From NCBI GenBank assembly GCA_013396915.1, contig VWZL01000432.1, forward strand, positions 236,479 through 300,478: a stretch of 64,000 bases of DNA, given 5' to 3'. The notes beneath the pieces were generated by a model, which was given only the letters and a program-made list of their open reading frames with translations, had not been told where the DNA came from and ran no database searches. Shown in pieces: positions 1 through 12,330 of the stretch (position 1 is its first letter; the number at the start of each line of letters is the position of its first letter). A program made the position numbers and the translations under genes. This stretch comes from Stercorarius parasiticus. Its lineage: Eukaryota > Chordata > Aves > Charadriiformes > Stercorariidae.

Positions 1-3000
1 TAAACTGGGAAGATTTTTCTGAGGAATTCCATTAAAAACTCTGACATTCAATTGGATTTATGGCTTAAATTGATAACAGTATCTTGCCCACTTAATGGAA
101 ATGCAGATTATTGTTTCCTTTCTGCAGCGGTTAGTGTTGCAGCACTATCTTGAGGAAAAGTCTGTTGGAAATATAACACTAGGGAATGTTTCATTTTACC
201 AGAGGGGTATGCCAGGTAATTTTCAAGGTACAGATTAGCACACATTCAGGGAAGCAAGGAAGTGAGGAAGCAGAGGGCTGCTGATATTCCTGTCCCCAGG
301 AAGGTTCAAGAAAGGATGAAAGAGTTTCTTACCATTTGATTACAGGGTTTCAAAATGCTTTTCTGGGAGTTCCAGTCAAAAAGACTTTTTTTTTAGGAGG
401 GAGGAAATTTAAAATGGATTCAGGCTTCTAGCACAGTGAATACATTTTCATGGTGAAATAAAACTTATTTTTCCTAGGAATTTCATGGACATTCTCTGAC
501 AGAAAATCTCAGAGGAGCTGCAGTTACAGAAAATAAAGGGGTTTTGGACCTATTTGTGGGTCTCGCTACTGAACCTTAACCTGTTAAAATTCTGTTTAAC
601 CCTTACCCCAGGGGATCTCTACAAATGATGCTACTGACTCTGTGCTTTCCTTGGCCCACAATCCACCTGTGGTTTTGTGGTCAACATAACATGCTGTAAA
701 AAAGAAGCTGCAAGAACGAAAAATTTCAGCACTTGCTGTGGTTTCTGCTCCCTTCTGAATTCATGGTTTGCAGTTTCCCAGTTCTCCGTGCCCCGACTCC
801 CCCAGCCAAAAAGCCATGTACTCAAGAGTGACAGCAAGACTAATCTCAACATTTCTATAATCACCTCACTTTGGGAATTTTCTTTATTATAGTAATTGCC
901 AGTAGTTACATCTATACTAGCAGGAAATCCAACCAGACAGGAACAATCAGAACAGTGAAATGGTGCTGAAGGCCTGGGATCCATGCCAAAACATATCTGT
1001 TTGAGGTAGCTGTATTTTAAACTAGGTCTGTTGTGATCCTCCAAAATAAATGACTGTCAGAAGCTTGAGTAAAGTAGGTTGACTCACAGAGTGTCTCTTC
1101 TGGTTGAGTTTTATTCTAAAGAAAATAAGTCATGCATTCCTAGAGGGTTTTGGTGAAAAAAACAGAACACACTAGGGGACAATTGGGAGATTTGTTTCAG
1201 AAGGGCATTCTTCATCTGAAATAAAATGCCAGTGTAGACACACTATTTAGAGTAACAGGTTCCTGAATAAGACAATCAATCTGTGGAATGACAACCTGTG
1301 TATGGGAAGGCAAGACCACAAAGTAAAAAAAATATGGTGCTTGCATATAAGCATCTCATTGCAGAAGGATAATGCTTTCTCAGCCTGCTAGACATTCTCA
1401 AGGTATTCAGTCTGAGGTCTGAACCCACACTAACCATTAAATGCTGACTGGACTCAAACCAATGGAAAACATTGTAATCTTATGAATATTCTGAATTTCC
1501 ACAAGTTTTTAGAGTTCATAAATCTCCCGGAGCAGCACACGGCTTATTTGCATTAGGATTAGGATATGACAGCCTAGCACCACTGCCAGCTGTGCGTCAG
1601 GTTTTAGTTGTTTGTTTCTGTGCGAAATTGTGAGGTCTACCTGTGTAGTCACATTTAAAAACAAAACCCTAGTCACTCTTCACTGCTTATTTCTAGCTCA
1701 TGCCCTTCTGACTTATGAGACCAGACACAAAGGGATGCCTTTAAGAACAATGTGGTAGTCACTTTAGGGAACATTTAGAGTACAACAATTGGTTTCTAGA
1801 ATAAATAATAACCCATCAGGTAGATGGCAAGTCTTACAGGACAATAAAGAAATCTTCTATTGGCTTTATATAACTTTGGTCACAGTAAAAAAATCATGAG
1901 TGAGAAAAAGGAGGCAGAATTATGACAAGACACCAACATCTACAACAATTTTCAAAACAGTTCCACACTTATTCGAGAAAAGCAGGGATTTGAGTTTTTC
2001 TAAATGATTTGCATTCCCATTATATTGGAATATAAGTAGGTAAAGCTGCTAATGTATTAGTAGTGAGGAATGCAGCCCACTGGCGTCAACGTATTCTAGA
2101 TCATTTGGCCTCCCTATAAGAGTTAATATTTAAAATTGAGTTGGGATAAGTGTTGCTGGTTCTGTTTTAAGATGGAAGGGAAAAGCTTCAGTTGTGGAAG
2201 TATAACTTTGTGGGCAAAACACTGCTCAGTAGAATCTATCAAAAAGGTAGCTGGTTAAATTGAGACCCCACTGAAACCTCATCATACCAGTGATTTTCCT
2301 AGGATAGTAAGGAGCAAGGAACAAGATACAGGTTCTAAGACCAATTTGTTTCGCTCTCTTAGTCTTTCAGATTGTGCTCATTTTCCACAGGTCTTTGTTC
2401 TTCCAGGAAAGACTTAGGCCAGGCAAAATAGTCATAAAAAAAGGCTATTGGTGGGACAGAGGTGACACAGCTAACCTGTGTTACCTTAGTCAGGTTGACA
2501 ATGCTCCCAGATGAAGCTTAGTAGTATTAAATCTTCATTGTTTATTCTTGTCCCCTATTTTCATACCTCCAGTAAAACTACATTGGAACAGTATTGCAGG
2601 ATTAGGTTAGGGTAGCCAGATCTCTGCATGGTGGAGGGGTATATACAACTTATTTTGAGGCTGGTCAGCTCCTGTAGTCATGTTTTCATAAAGAATTTTT
2701 TACCTTCACTTTTCACTTTACGGTTTTGGACGGAGACTCTTGACAGTCCTTCCAAATTCATTTGATTTTCTGCTGCCACACACACATATACACTTGCAGA
2801 ATAGCCTGTAGTGGAGTATTTCCCATTTTTGCAGCAGAGCAAAAAAGAGGATACTTTGTACTTACCTGTGGGGTTTAAGCCTTTCTGGTTGATAATTTAG
2901 TCTTTTTTCCCTCTGCATCTCGAAAAACCTGAATGTTGGAGTTTTTCTTTATTAAAACTGTAATAATCACATGAAACCAGGATTTCAGGCTTCATAAAAA

Positions 3001-3015
3001 GTAGAATGTTGAGGC
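1..3015. other. Unannotated non-coding stretch
   Basis: This is A+T-rich sequence with no repeat family that I recognise and no convincing gene. An octamer motif (ATTTGCAT) lies at 1546-1553, within a somewhat more GC-balanced block around 1500-1640 that could be a regulatory element, but nothing else supports that. A weak splice-bounded segment on the minus strand at 2866-2928 is treated as a finding rather than a gene. Confidence 0.5.
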
Positions 3016-3563
3016 TGACATGGTTTCAGTTGGGATAGAGTTAACTTTCTTACTAGCAGCTAGTATAATGCTATGTTTTGGATTTGAGATGAAAATGATG
3101 TTGATAGTGTACAGGTGTTTTTAGTTGTTGCTAAGCAGCCAAGGCCTTTTCTGCTCCTCACACTGCCCTGCCAGTGAGGAGCTTGGGAGTGCACAAGAAG
3201 CTGTGGAGTGACAGAGCCAGGACAGTTGACCCCGACTGACCAAAGGAATATTCCATGCCATATGATGTCATGCTCAGTATATAAAGCTGGGGGATGAAGA
3301 ATGAGGGGAGGGGACGTTTGGACTTCCCAAGAAATTGTTAGGCATGATGGAGCCCTGTTTTCCTGGAGATGGCTGAACGCCTGCCTGCTGATGGGAAGTA
3401 GTGGATGAATTCTTTGTTTTGCTTTGCTTGCGTGTATGGGTTTTGTTTTACTTAGTAAACTGTCTTTACCTCAACCTCTTCCGATTCTGTTCCCCATCCC
3501 AACTAGGGGAGTGAGCAAGCGGCTGCTGTGGTCCTAATTGCTGGCTGGGGTTAAACCATGACA
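3016..3563 (+). mobile_element. Solo LTR 1 of an avian endogenous retrovirus (ERVL-like)
   Basis: The 548-bp element begins TGACATGGTTT and ends AAACCATGACA, so it has TG...CA ends forming an imperfect inverted repeat (one mismatch over 11 bases). A TATA box (GTATATAAAG) lies at 3277-3286 and a CRE-like TGATGTCA at 3263-3270, which sets plus orientation with U3 on the left. The text matches a common bird LTR pattern as I remember it, including an end segment with the CTGGCTGGGGTTAAACCATG motif. No retroviral internal region lies on either side, so it is a solo LTR left by LTR-LTR recombination. The flanking five-mers (GAGGC and GGAGC) match at only three of five positions, so the target duplication is decayed or the boundaries are slightly off. 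Assignment to ERVL rather than ERVK is tentative. Confidence 0.8.
3276..3286 (+). promoter_or_regulatory. TATA box of solo LTR 1
   Basis: AGTATATAAAG sits about 260 bp into the LTR, 6 bp after a CRE-like element (TGATGTCA at 3263-3270). This is the expected core-promoter position in U3. Whether it still drives transcription into the plus-strand flank cannot be told from sequence. Confidence 0.6.
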
Positions 3564-4580
3564 GGAGCTAAGCATAACATTACAAGGGCTGGCAAAGTTT
3601 TTCTTAGTTTAAACTAAGACATCGATTTAGTAGTAAAATAATTAGTAAATGTAGTTTAATGTAGGACCAACTCCACTTCCATGTTTCTAAAATCTAGCAC
3701 TGTGCACACTGTTCTAAAGCTGTAGGCATTAGGCCTAAGGACTGTTTTCCACAGAGGAAGCTGTTGGTATAGGCAGATTTGTCAATGCCAGGACACAACA
3801 CTGCAGAGACAGTGTTCTTGCCTTAATAATTTTGATTCTTTTAAAGCCTTCAGTCCTAAGCTTACACAAGTATTTGTGGATAAAAAACCATCTGCCATGG
3901 ACATAGCCCCACGGAGATGTTGCTGACTGCTTCTGGCAATAGGCAATGTCAGCAAAGGACTCTAAAACCCCATGGATCCACTGAGATAAGCGTTAGCTTG
4001 TGTCTATGAATGTTATCACGAACATTCCACCAGTAGAGCATAAAATGTTATTTCCTAACATAGTGAGGACTTAGCAAACAGAAGTGCAGATTAAGTCAGT
4101 CATTTTACACTAATTCATCATTTGTTCTACTTTCCAGTCCTATTCCTGCTGTTACCGGTGTTCTTCAAAGGCCATAGACCTGCAAAAGGCTATTATCACC
4201 TCTCCAGGCTGGCTAGAACAGCTTCTTCCTCTTATTCCCTCTGAAGGTCAACATGGAGATGGAGGAGCTGAGCTGCCAGCCTGCTGTTCAGAGCAAGAGA
4301 AGAGACGGCCTGAGCAAGCAGGCTCTTTTCTACTACCCAAACCCTGCTTCTGTCCATGCAAACAGCAGCAGGAGGCTTAGGGACAGGAAAAAAAGCACTT
4401 TGTGTTGTGGAAACCACCAGCCTTATTGGTTATTCAGCATCAGGAGGTGTGCCTCTGGAGCAGCCACTGTGAAGGGACTATCTTCCAGAAAGTAATAAAA
4501 CATAAATCTCTTAGTTACTAGGCTGGGTCTAAAAGCTCTATTTCTTCCATCAGTTACGTCCAGATACACTTTTCACAGCC
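3564..4580. other. Unannotated stretch between LTR 1 and a CR1 copy
   Basis: I see no gene or recognisable repeat here. Short ORFs on both strands around 4232-4495 overlap one another and show no codon or motif signal. Confidence 0.5.
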
Positions 4581-4676
4581 ATAATAGAATCATAGAATCT
4601 TCATGGTTGGAAAGGACCTTTGAGATCATCGAGTCCAACCATACACACACAAAAAAACCCCCTACAATCTCTGTCA

Positions 4677-6164
4677 CTAGAGCATGCCCTGAAGGGCCAA
4701 ATCTAGATGTTTCTTAAATACCTCTAGGGATGGTGACTCCACCACCTCCCTGGGCAGGCTGTTCCAGTGCCTGACCACTCTTTCAGGAAAGTCATGCTTC
4801 CTAATATCTAACCTAAACCTCCCCTGACACAACTTCAGACCATTTCCTCTGGTCCTGTCATTATTCACCTGGGAGAAGAGGCCAACACCCACCTCTCTGC
4901 AACCTCCTTTCAGGTAGTTGTAGAGGGCAATGAGGTCTCCCCTCGGCCTCCTCTTCTCCAAACTAAACATGCCCAATTCCCTCAGCCTCTCCTCATATGA
5001 CTTGGTCTCCAGACCCCTCACCAGCTTGATAGCTCTCCTCTGGACATGCTCCAGCACTTCAATGTCCCTCTTGTACAGAGNNNNNNNNNNNNNNNNNNNN
5101 NNNNNNNNNNNNNNNNNNNNNNNNNNNNNNNNNNNNNNNNNNNNNNNNNNNNNNNNNNNNNNNNNNNNNNNNNNNNNNNNNNNNNNNNNNNNNNNNNNNN
5201 NNNNNNNNNNNNNNNNNNNNNNNNNNNNNNNNNNNNNNNNNNNNNNNNNNNNNNNNNNNNNNNNNNNNNNNNNNNNNNNNNNNNNNNNNNNNNNNNNNNN
5301 NNNNNNNNNNNNNNNNNNNNNNNNNNNNNNNNNNNNNNNNNNNNNNNNNNNNNNNNNNNNNNNNNNNNNNNNNNNNNNNNNNNNNNNNNNNNNNNNNNNN
5401 NNNNNNNNNNNNNNNNNNNNNNNNNNNNNNNNNNNNNNNNNNNNNNNNNNNNNNNNNNNNNNNNNNNNNNNNNNNNNNNNNNNNNNNNNNNNNNNNNNNN
5501 NNNNNNNNNNNNNNNNNNNNNNNNNNNNNNNNNNNNNNNNNNNNNNNNNNNNNNNNNNNNNNNNNNNNNNNNNNNNNNNNNNNNNNNNNNNNNNNNNNNN
5601 NNNNNNNNNNNNNNNNNNNNNNNNNNNNNNNNNNNNNNNNNNNNNNNNNNNNNNNNNNNNNNNNNNNNNNNNNNNNNNNNNNNNNNNNNNNNNNNNNNNN
5701 NNNNNNNNNNNTGAGAGCTCACTCAAGATGATCCTCTCCATGATCTTTCCTGGTACCGAGGTCAGGCTGACAGGCCTGTAGTTCCCCGGATCCTCCTTCC
5801 GACCCTTCTTGTAGATGGGCGTCACATTAGCCACCCTCCAGTCATCTGGTACCTCCCCTGTTGACCAAGATTGTTGATAAATGATGGAGAGAGGCTTGGT
5901 GAGCTCTCCTGCCAGCTCCCTGAGTACTCTTGGGTGAATCCCATCTGGCCCCATAGACTTATGTGCATCTAGGTGCAGAAGCAGATCATTGACTACTTCC
6001 TCCTGGATTATGGGTGGGTTGCTCTGCTCTCCATCCTTATTTTCCAGCTCAGGAGGCTGAACACCCTGGGGATAGCTGGTCTGACTATTGAAGACGGAGG
6101 CAAAGAAGGCATTAAGTATCTCAGCCTTCTCATCGTCCTTGGTTGCAACTTTCCCCCCCAGCAT
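4677..6164 (-). pseudogene. CR1 ORF2 reverse transcriptase, partial, gap inside
   Basis: This encodes part of the CR1 ORF2 protein, which makes cDNA directly at the target site. Left of the gap in protein order are RT landmarks: a segment with SMGPDGIHPRVLREL, then NYRPVSLTSVPGKIMERI. The palm with the catalytic FADD motif falls in the Ns. After the gap the C-terminal part is visible, including [20 protein letters not shown] and [18 protein letters not shown], and it ends in TAG at 4679-4677. The first Met is not the native start: CR1-like coding continues upstream to about 6311 but in another frame, with the switch at a homopolymer C run near 6152-6159. Because the gap size is an estimate, the apparent open frame across the Ns means nothing. 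Confidence 0.85.
5081..5711. other. Assembly gap (631 Ns)
   Basis: A run of 631 unknown bases lies inside the CR1 copy at 4581-6311. It replaces the reverse-transcriptase palm region. A near-identical CR1 3' end 31 kb away is a likely reason why assembly failed here. Confidence 0.99.
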
Positions 6165-6311
6165 CCAGTAAGGGATGGAGATTCTCCCTGGCTCTCTTTT
6201 TCTTGATGTATTTATAAAAACTGTTTCTGTTGTCCTTGATGTTAGTGGCCAAGTTGAGCTCCAGCTGGGCCTCTAACTGGATATAATAACTGGCCTCTAG
6301 CCTAGCATCAC

Positions 6312-9300
6312 AAATGTATTATCCTTACTGAATAAAATGGAGAGAAGCAAAATGTCAAATAAAAGATGATTTTTTAGAGTTAAAGACATAAATAAATGTC
6401 AGCAGACAGATAGTAGCAGATTAATGTATTTCTGAGTATATATGTCTCTGAATCCAAATATTTCTGTCCGTCTGAGTGTTTGGAGTTGAAAGGGGCACCC
6501 GTCGGCTCACTGGGGTCACCCACTGCAAAGGGACTCTGGTCCTGCTGGTTAAAGACTTGGGTAATGTGTGTGTGCGCAACCCCTTGAATGGTGTGTGTAT
6601 GTTTTGTGTTTATACATATGTACATACGTGTATTTTGATTTAGGGTACCTTGTAGTAAGTTAGTGTGAATCTTGTTATTCTCGAATCTGTAATTAAGTCA
6701 CCGTTGTAATTACAACATATTCTACTGAATCACCTTGTTAATCCTGAAATTGGTTAATGATTAAGTGCTGCTAAAATTCAACCTTTTGATCCAGCTCAAA
6801 CCATTAATAAATCTTGAATTGCTGCTAAATCATAACCGTGTCAAATATTTCATCTGTGACAGAGAGAAAAAGCCAAAGATAAAGGAATCCTTTATCTTTG
6901 TTCTGTTGAATATGTAGATTTAAAGACTGCCTCAAAACCTTCTGTAGCTTGGTGTTTGTGCTCATATGATAAAACTATTTTAGTTAATATACAAACAACA
7001 GTGTTGGTGATTTTAATGTTGCATGGAAATGCTTGAGGTTAGACAGCATTGTTTGAAATCGGAAACACTGCATAAAGACATGGGTAGAGCCTGCTAGTAG
7101 GACGCAGAGTGGCTAATGTTTGAGTAATCTGGTTTTTTAGCTATCTCAGTGACATATATCCCTTAGAAATGTAATTTTAAGCACTTAAAAACAGTGATGT
7201 TTTTGTCATTTCCTCTTTTTGCAAACTATTTCAAAGTCTCAAAGTAGGTTAGAAGTCTTAAATAGGCTCTCAAATGTTACCACCTGCTAAATAACATGGA
7301 GAGCAGGTTCTCTTAAATAGCAGGAGTAAAGAATGACTTTCCTTTTGAAGCAGTAGAGTGGGAATGAGAGAACTGGTCTACAAACTTCCTGGGTTACTTT
7401 TGACATAGATAATCCTTTGCCTGATTGTCCTTGCCTCCCAGAGGTGTTCTTGAGCTATGTCCATGAAAGGTGTGGCTGTAGGGTTATGAAGATGTCAAGA
7501 AAAATAAACACACAGGAAACCTATGGAAGAAGGAGAGAAGAAGCTTCATCTCTGACATTACAGAATACACACCTTTGTGACTTTCCAAGTACAAGTTTTT
7601 GAACAAATGCTCTGTGCAGGGGAGAAGAGTTCAGAAATCAGCAGGGTTGCAGTAAAACAATCAGAAACCAGGTCCATCTTAAGTCAACCCTCCTTTTCAG
7701 TGGCTAACGAAAGTATTATAAAAGTTTATTTTCCATGTAAAGAAAGAAAGAGTATATGAAGAAGCTGGGTTTGTTTTCCTAGCATTTAGCCCTGTCACTC
7801 ATGTGAAAAATGAAGATCTGAAAGGAATTAAAAGACATCACATCAGCAGGAGTGGAAGCAAGCTGATTAAACATGTTCAAGCTCTTGGTAATCGTTAAAA
7901 AATACATTTTATGCGAATAATAGTTGCCTGTTGACTAAGTGCCAGTGAAGAGTAAAAGTATCAGAAGACAAGGAATAAGATTATTATTTAAAAGTCTCTT
8001 CGCATTGACAGGTTTGGTTCATTGAGCTGCAGCATATTATATCAAATTGCTGTACTTGATTTGTATTTTTTAAAACACAAACAGCTCATTTAACCCTAGA
8101 TTTTGAGGTGCTAGGGGACAGGTTTAGTAAAGCAGCTTAAGAGGCAGATTCATAACAGGCCAAAGGCAGTTTTTAGCTGCAAAATTTCACATTTCATTCA
8201 AATCTCCCTTCTCAGGGGCTTATAACTCAGTTGCAGACCATATAGAATTAGTTGGTGCCTAATTAGTAGAAATTTGCTGGGGTTTCACAGCAACAGGATT
8301 TTGGTACTCTCAACAAATACATCTGCTTTATTTCTATCCACAGGCGGAAGGAGTGGCCATCTTTTATATAGCAGCTAGTGATCAAAGCTTTCCTCTAAGA
8401 AAGGAAATCTTGGCGCTGGGCCTTGCTTATTTGCGATAGGGTCAAATACCCCTTGTGAAAACTAATTTTTCCTTTTTCTAAAGATTCAGCAATGTTGTAA
8501 TATAAATACATACAGAAATCAAAGTTCTTCACTCCTCCTACAAGGTTAGTGTTTCAATTAGCTTCTAGGTTAGTTCCGGGCTCTGTGTTGTACTCAGTCT
8601 TCTCAGACTTCACAGGTTTTTGCATTCTTTTCTGCACAGTGGCCCAGCAATTAGGAAGGTCACAGAATTTCCTCCCACATCTCTCTAGTATAAACTTTAT
8701 GTGGGTAGTTAGGGAACTCTACTGGAACATGAAAGATATGGGTTTTACACTCCCTTGTTATAAAACAACTAGGCTAATATATGAAGGGTGGCAGATATCG
8801 GCAGCTTCTGCTGCTTTTCTTTTTTTAGTCAAACATTTAGTGGAGAGGTGAATGTTCCTCGAGTACCTAAACAGAAGTGTACTCACTGGGAGTGAGTCTG
8901 GAGTGGACTGAAATTTGTTTTGAGCAGACCTTCCTTTGAGGTGCTACTCGGTCAGGGATGCTGATTAAAATTCTTGGTTTCTGGTGGTTTTTTTTTAAAT
9001 CCTTCTCACTTAGGATATAGATTTTCCTACTCTGTCAAAAGCACTAAAATCTCATGTGCTATAGAATGGCACTTGCATTTAATTTGCAGATAGGTATATA
9101 ACCTTTTATATATCCTCTGTGTGCTTTCCAAAGCATCTAGGCACTGAAAATACTAAATATCACTGAAAATTAACATGGGAATCTCCCAGATGGGAGATTC
9201 TGTCTGCTTTATGATCCAGGAGTGCAACTGTAGCATGTATGGAAATACCTGTGATAGCTTTAGTCTAGCTTTCTCACTCAGGTCCTACCAAGAGCAAAGC

Positions 9301-12246
9301 AATATCAGTATGGATTTTAGTAAAAGCTGCATAAACATGTCTGTGAATCTGGAAAAAATCTTTGAGACACTTGTTGATTTAGTAGAAGTAGAAAGACCAA
9401 AACCCAGAGTATTTGAAACAGGAAAATTGTTTCCAGTGAGGGAAAAAGGAGAAGGAGATGAGGACATACTTCAGAAGAGCACCACTTAAATGTGGTGCTG
9501 AGAAGTGTTTAGAGAAAGGGAAAGCAGAGGGGTGAGTTGGAAAGAATCATACTGGAAGGAGCTGCTAGGTGGATGAAAAAATTTGTGATACAGAGAATGA
9601 TAATGCAGGCACCAGCTAGCAGGTGGAGGCTGGATGTGGCCTTCTAAATAGCATAACCACCAACAGAGTTATTGAACAACAGTGTGTAAAACAAGTGAAG
9701 CATATCTATAGCCAGTCAGTTATGGGAGGTGATAAATATGCAAAGAAACTATAGCACTTGGATTCAATACCATGGAGATCCTGTAATTAGGTGAATCACA
9801 TTTTGTTAAGCACATAAAGAAATGCAGGGAATAAATTAAAAAATGAATCCATTATGGAACAAACTGACTAAGAGCAGATAATTAATTACAGAGTGACCTA
9901 ATTATGCAGAGAATTAATCACAAAGCAAGCTAGTGAGAGAGAGGGCAACTGAGGAGGTGGAAATGAGGCAATGAGTAGCCAACAGAGAAGCCAAAAGTAC
10001 CAGGTGTTGCTGAGTGATGTAAGTGGACAAGTTTTAACCAAACAGGCTACAATTGTGCCTCCTGCTGAGTTCTCATCTGTGTTGGGAACATCATGCTGCC
10101 TTGTGAAGTGCTAAGAGAAAGGGAGAAGATGATGGCTGGTTTTGGCCGTGTGAGAAGAAGCCAGTGAATATAAGCTCTACTTGGGTTTTTGGTTTGTGTT
10201 TCAGGACTATGGAGCTGCAAAATGGGACTATGATTAGAGGATTTGCTGGTCTATTTTACTCTGGTTATACTAGAGAAACTAATGAGAGATCTTGTAAAGG
10301 CTTTTATCTAACTAGTTTTAATTTCTCCATTTAAATGATCTCCCTTAACTAGTGTGGTTGAGCCCTGGCCGTGCATTTAATAATTCTCTCCAAATTTGTA
10401 CGTATCCCACAAAATGCTTTCTCTGGTCTCTTGTGCTTTGCTTACCCACAGGTATTCTCGTTTTTGTTTTTGAGCAGCTGTCCACATGATTTTAGGTCTG
10501 ATACAAAGTTCACCAAGTTTTGCAGCACTCTATATCTAGACCTTCCTGTGAACTGCTTGAGATCAGCCTCACTTTTGCACACAGAGATAATGGAACTCCT
10601 TATTCGGCTCAGATGACGAGGACTTTATATATAGAGTACTGGAATTCATAAGCTTCTCCTGGGGTGTGGTGCCTGTGTAAGTTCTCTGGCTTGTGTAGCT
10701 GTTGTCTAACTCATTAATACCTGGATGCAAAAGGAGAAACTGTCTTGTGGCTGTTTGAAAATGAGACTTGAAGCACCTTCCAGAAAACTATGGATTGCAA
10801 AAACCAAACATGGAGCCTAACTATGTTATTATATTTTCCTAAAGTAATTGATGAGGTAGTTGCTTCTATGCCACCACTTATTTAATATTTTAGAAGGAAA
10901 AAAAAAAAGAAGTACTTTAGTATCCCGAAATACAGATACATGAACTACATTAATCGTAAAATTAGATCAGATGGAAACAAAAACATTTTCTATAATGATA
11001 CTTCATTCTGTCGTGGGATAGCATCTGTGATTTAATGTTGCTAAAAAGCCACGAAACATCAGATTTTATTTTTTCAGTTGTTGGCTTATTGCTACATTTA
11101 ATTCATGTCAGATTTTGTTTTCCCTTGATTTAGTGCTACAGTCATTATATAACAAGATAATTGCGTTACATGGACTTAGTTTAAAGTTTCATTATATGAG
11201 GAAAGGAATTGTGGTACTTGCTACAATTACACAAAACCCAAGTAAGGATTATGCAAGTTTCCTTGTAGACTTTTTCCAGTTACTCTTCTCTCCTTAAATC
11301 ATCTTCATCACAGAAAGCTGGAGGTTCCTCAGCCCATGCCTCACTGCACCAGTGAAATGAATCTGAATTTTTCTCCCAAAGAAAAAGCATGAGGTGCCAG
11401 GAAAACTCTCCTTTTCCATCCTCCAGCACCGGAGGAAAGAGCTGCACCACTGACGCTGTGAGGAAGGGAAGGGGGGACATGGCCCAGCAATAGTTGTTGC
11501 TTCACCCATCCTGAACCTTTATTTTGGTAGCTGCTGCAGTCATTCTGGTTCTGGTATAAGCAAAATAGGCTGCTGGGAGGTGGGGGAAGAGAGGGGCAGA
11601 ATAGCCATGGCCAGTTGCCACTGTTTTCAGCAACCAGCTACTTAGGCATACAATTACCTTGCATTAGTGCCCTGAGTTCTACGTTCCTTTGTTCTAGTCC
11701 TGGATGTCTTCTGAATGTTAATGGCAAATAATTTTTAATGACTTTTTTTTTTAAATAATTTTTGTTTGCCTTTTTTTAAAAAAAGTTTTGAATGGCTGCT
11801 CAATGAAAGACTTGAATGTCAGATAGTTTAAAGTCTGTCTCGTCTTTGTAGTATGAGAAGTATATCCAAAAGATACATTAAAAATACGCAGGTTTCTTTC
11901 TTAAGCTACTAAAAACCTTTATTTTAAAGTAAAGTTTCTAAGAAGTCAACTTACAATAAGAGGAAATAGATTTTGTTAGACTAGCTGATTAAAGTGGACA
12001 AGCTCATGAAGGAACTGTGTGCTTGAAAGCTTGTTGCCTTTTATTATTGTTGGATAGTGCTCTTATTTCTGTAACAAATCATTGGTTTGGGGTCAATGGG
12101 AATTCAGAGTTCTTAATTTCTTCCACAAATAAAAAACAAGATCAGCACCTGCCAGAGTATTTGGAAGAAGCACAATTTTGTTTACAGCCCTATATAGCGT
12201 ACATATATTTTGTCTAGGTAATATTTGAATACTCATAAAAAGCTTA
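6312..12246. other. Unannotated stretch, non-coding in appearance
   Basis: No repeat family or gene was recognised. An imperfect TG-rich patch lies at about 6564-6632. A 10-bp perfect hairpin with a 2-base loop (stem GAATCTCCCA) lies at 9179-9200, at the start of a 104-codon ATG ORF (9175-9489, +) that matches no family I know. A short A run is at about 10890-10908. Scattered ORFs of 60-100 codons are at the level expected by chance. Confidence 0.5.
12040..12045 (-). promoter_or_regulatory. Possible poly(A) signal for the minus-strand small gene
   Basis: AATAAA on the minus strand lies about 200 nt downstream of the candidate TAA stop at 12249-12247. It is the first clear canonical hexamer seen after that stop. 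It is common in A+T-rich DNA, so it supports the gene model only weakly. Confidence 0.25.
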
Positions 12247-12330
12247 TTACTGACCTTGTTGCTTTGGTTCGGGTTCAGCTTTCTTATTGGCCTCTGCTTT
12301 CTGTGGTTCATCTGTTTTTTTATTTTCACC
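12247..12330 (-). CDS. Candidate small protein gene, exon 2 (3' coding exon)
   Basis: On the minus strand an acceptor with a T-rich tract ending in TTTAAG lies directly before 12330. The exon is open in phase 0, which agrees with the phase-0 donor of exon 1. It encodes 27 residues rich in Lys, Glu, Pro and Gln (starts GENKKTDEPQKAE, ends KKAEPEPKQQGQ) and stops at TAA, with a second TAA next to it. Joined to exon 1 this gives a 66-residue protein with a basic N-terminus and a charged, probably disordered C-terminus. An alternative is splicing at AAG|GTCAGT (exon end 12255, phase 1), in which case the protein would continue in a further exon to the left. The charged tail is a little like the low-complexity tails of HMGN-type proteins, but the rest does not match and I assign no family. 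Confidence 0.4.
   Translation of the reverse strand, partial: GENKKTDEPQKAEANKKAEPEPKQQGQ

Larger units (their letters stand above)
4581..6311 (-). mobile_element. CR1 LINE, 5'-truncated, young copy interrupted by an assembly gap
   Basis: Read on the minus strand, this is the 3' part of a CR1 element. It enters ORF2 upstream of the reverse-transcriptase core, near the segment encoding NSFYKYIKKKRARENL, and ends in a short 3' UTR with the octamer tail (GATTCTATGATTCTAT-type) at 4581-4600. The 3' UTR also has the T/GT-rich tract seen in the copy at 36425-36943. The C-terminal ORF2 segment of the two copies is nearly identical at protein level, so they belong to one recently active subfamily. 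The central part is lost in a run of Ns at 5081-5711. The 5' end near 6311 is where similarity fades and is approximate. Confidence 0.93.

Noticed and set aside
631..1044. 137-codon minus-strand frame
   Set aside because: It begins at TTG, has no motif and overlaps another short ORF on the opposite strand.
1078..1120. 28-nt minus-strand segment between TTCTTTAG and CTCT|GTGAGT
   Set aside because: A microexon of this size without partners is not distinguishable from chance.
4930..5781. Plus-strand ORFs running through the N gap (283 and 222 codons)
   Set aside because: They are open only because Ns cannot form stops, and they lie antisense to CR1 ORF2.
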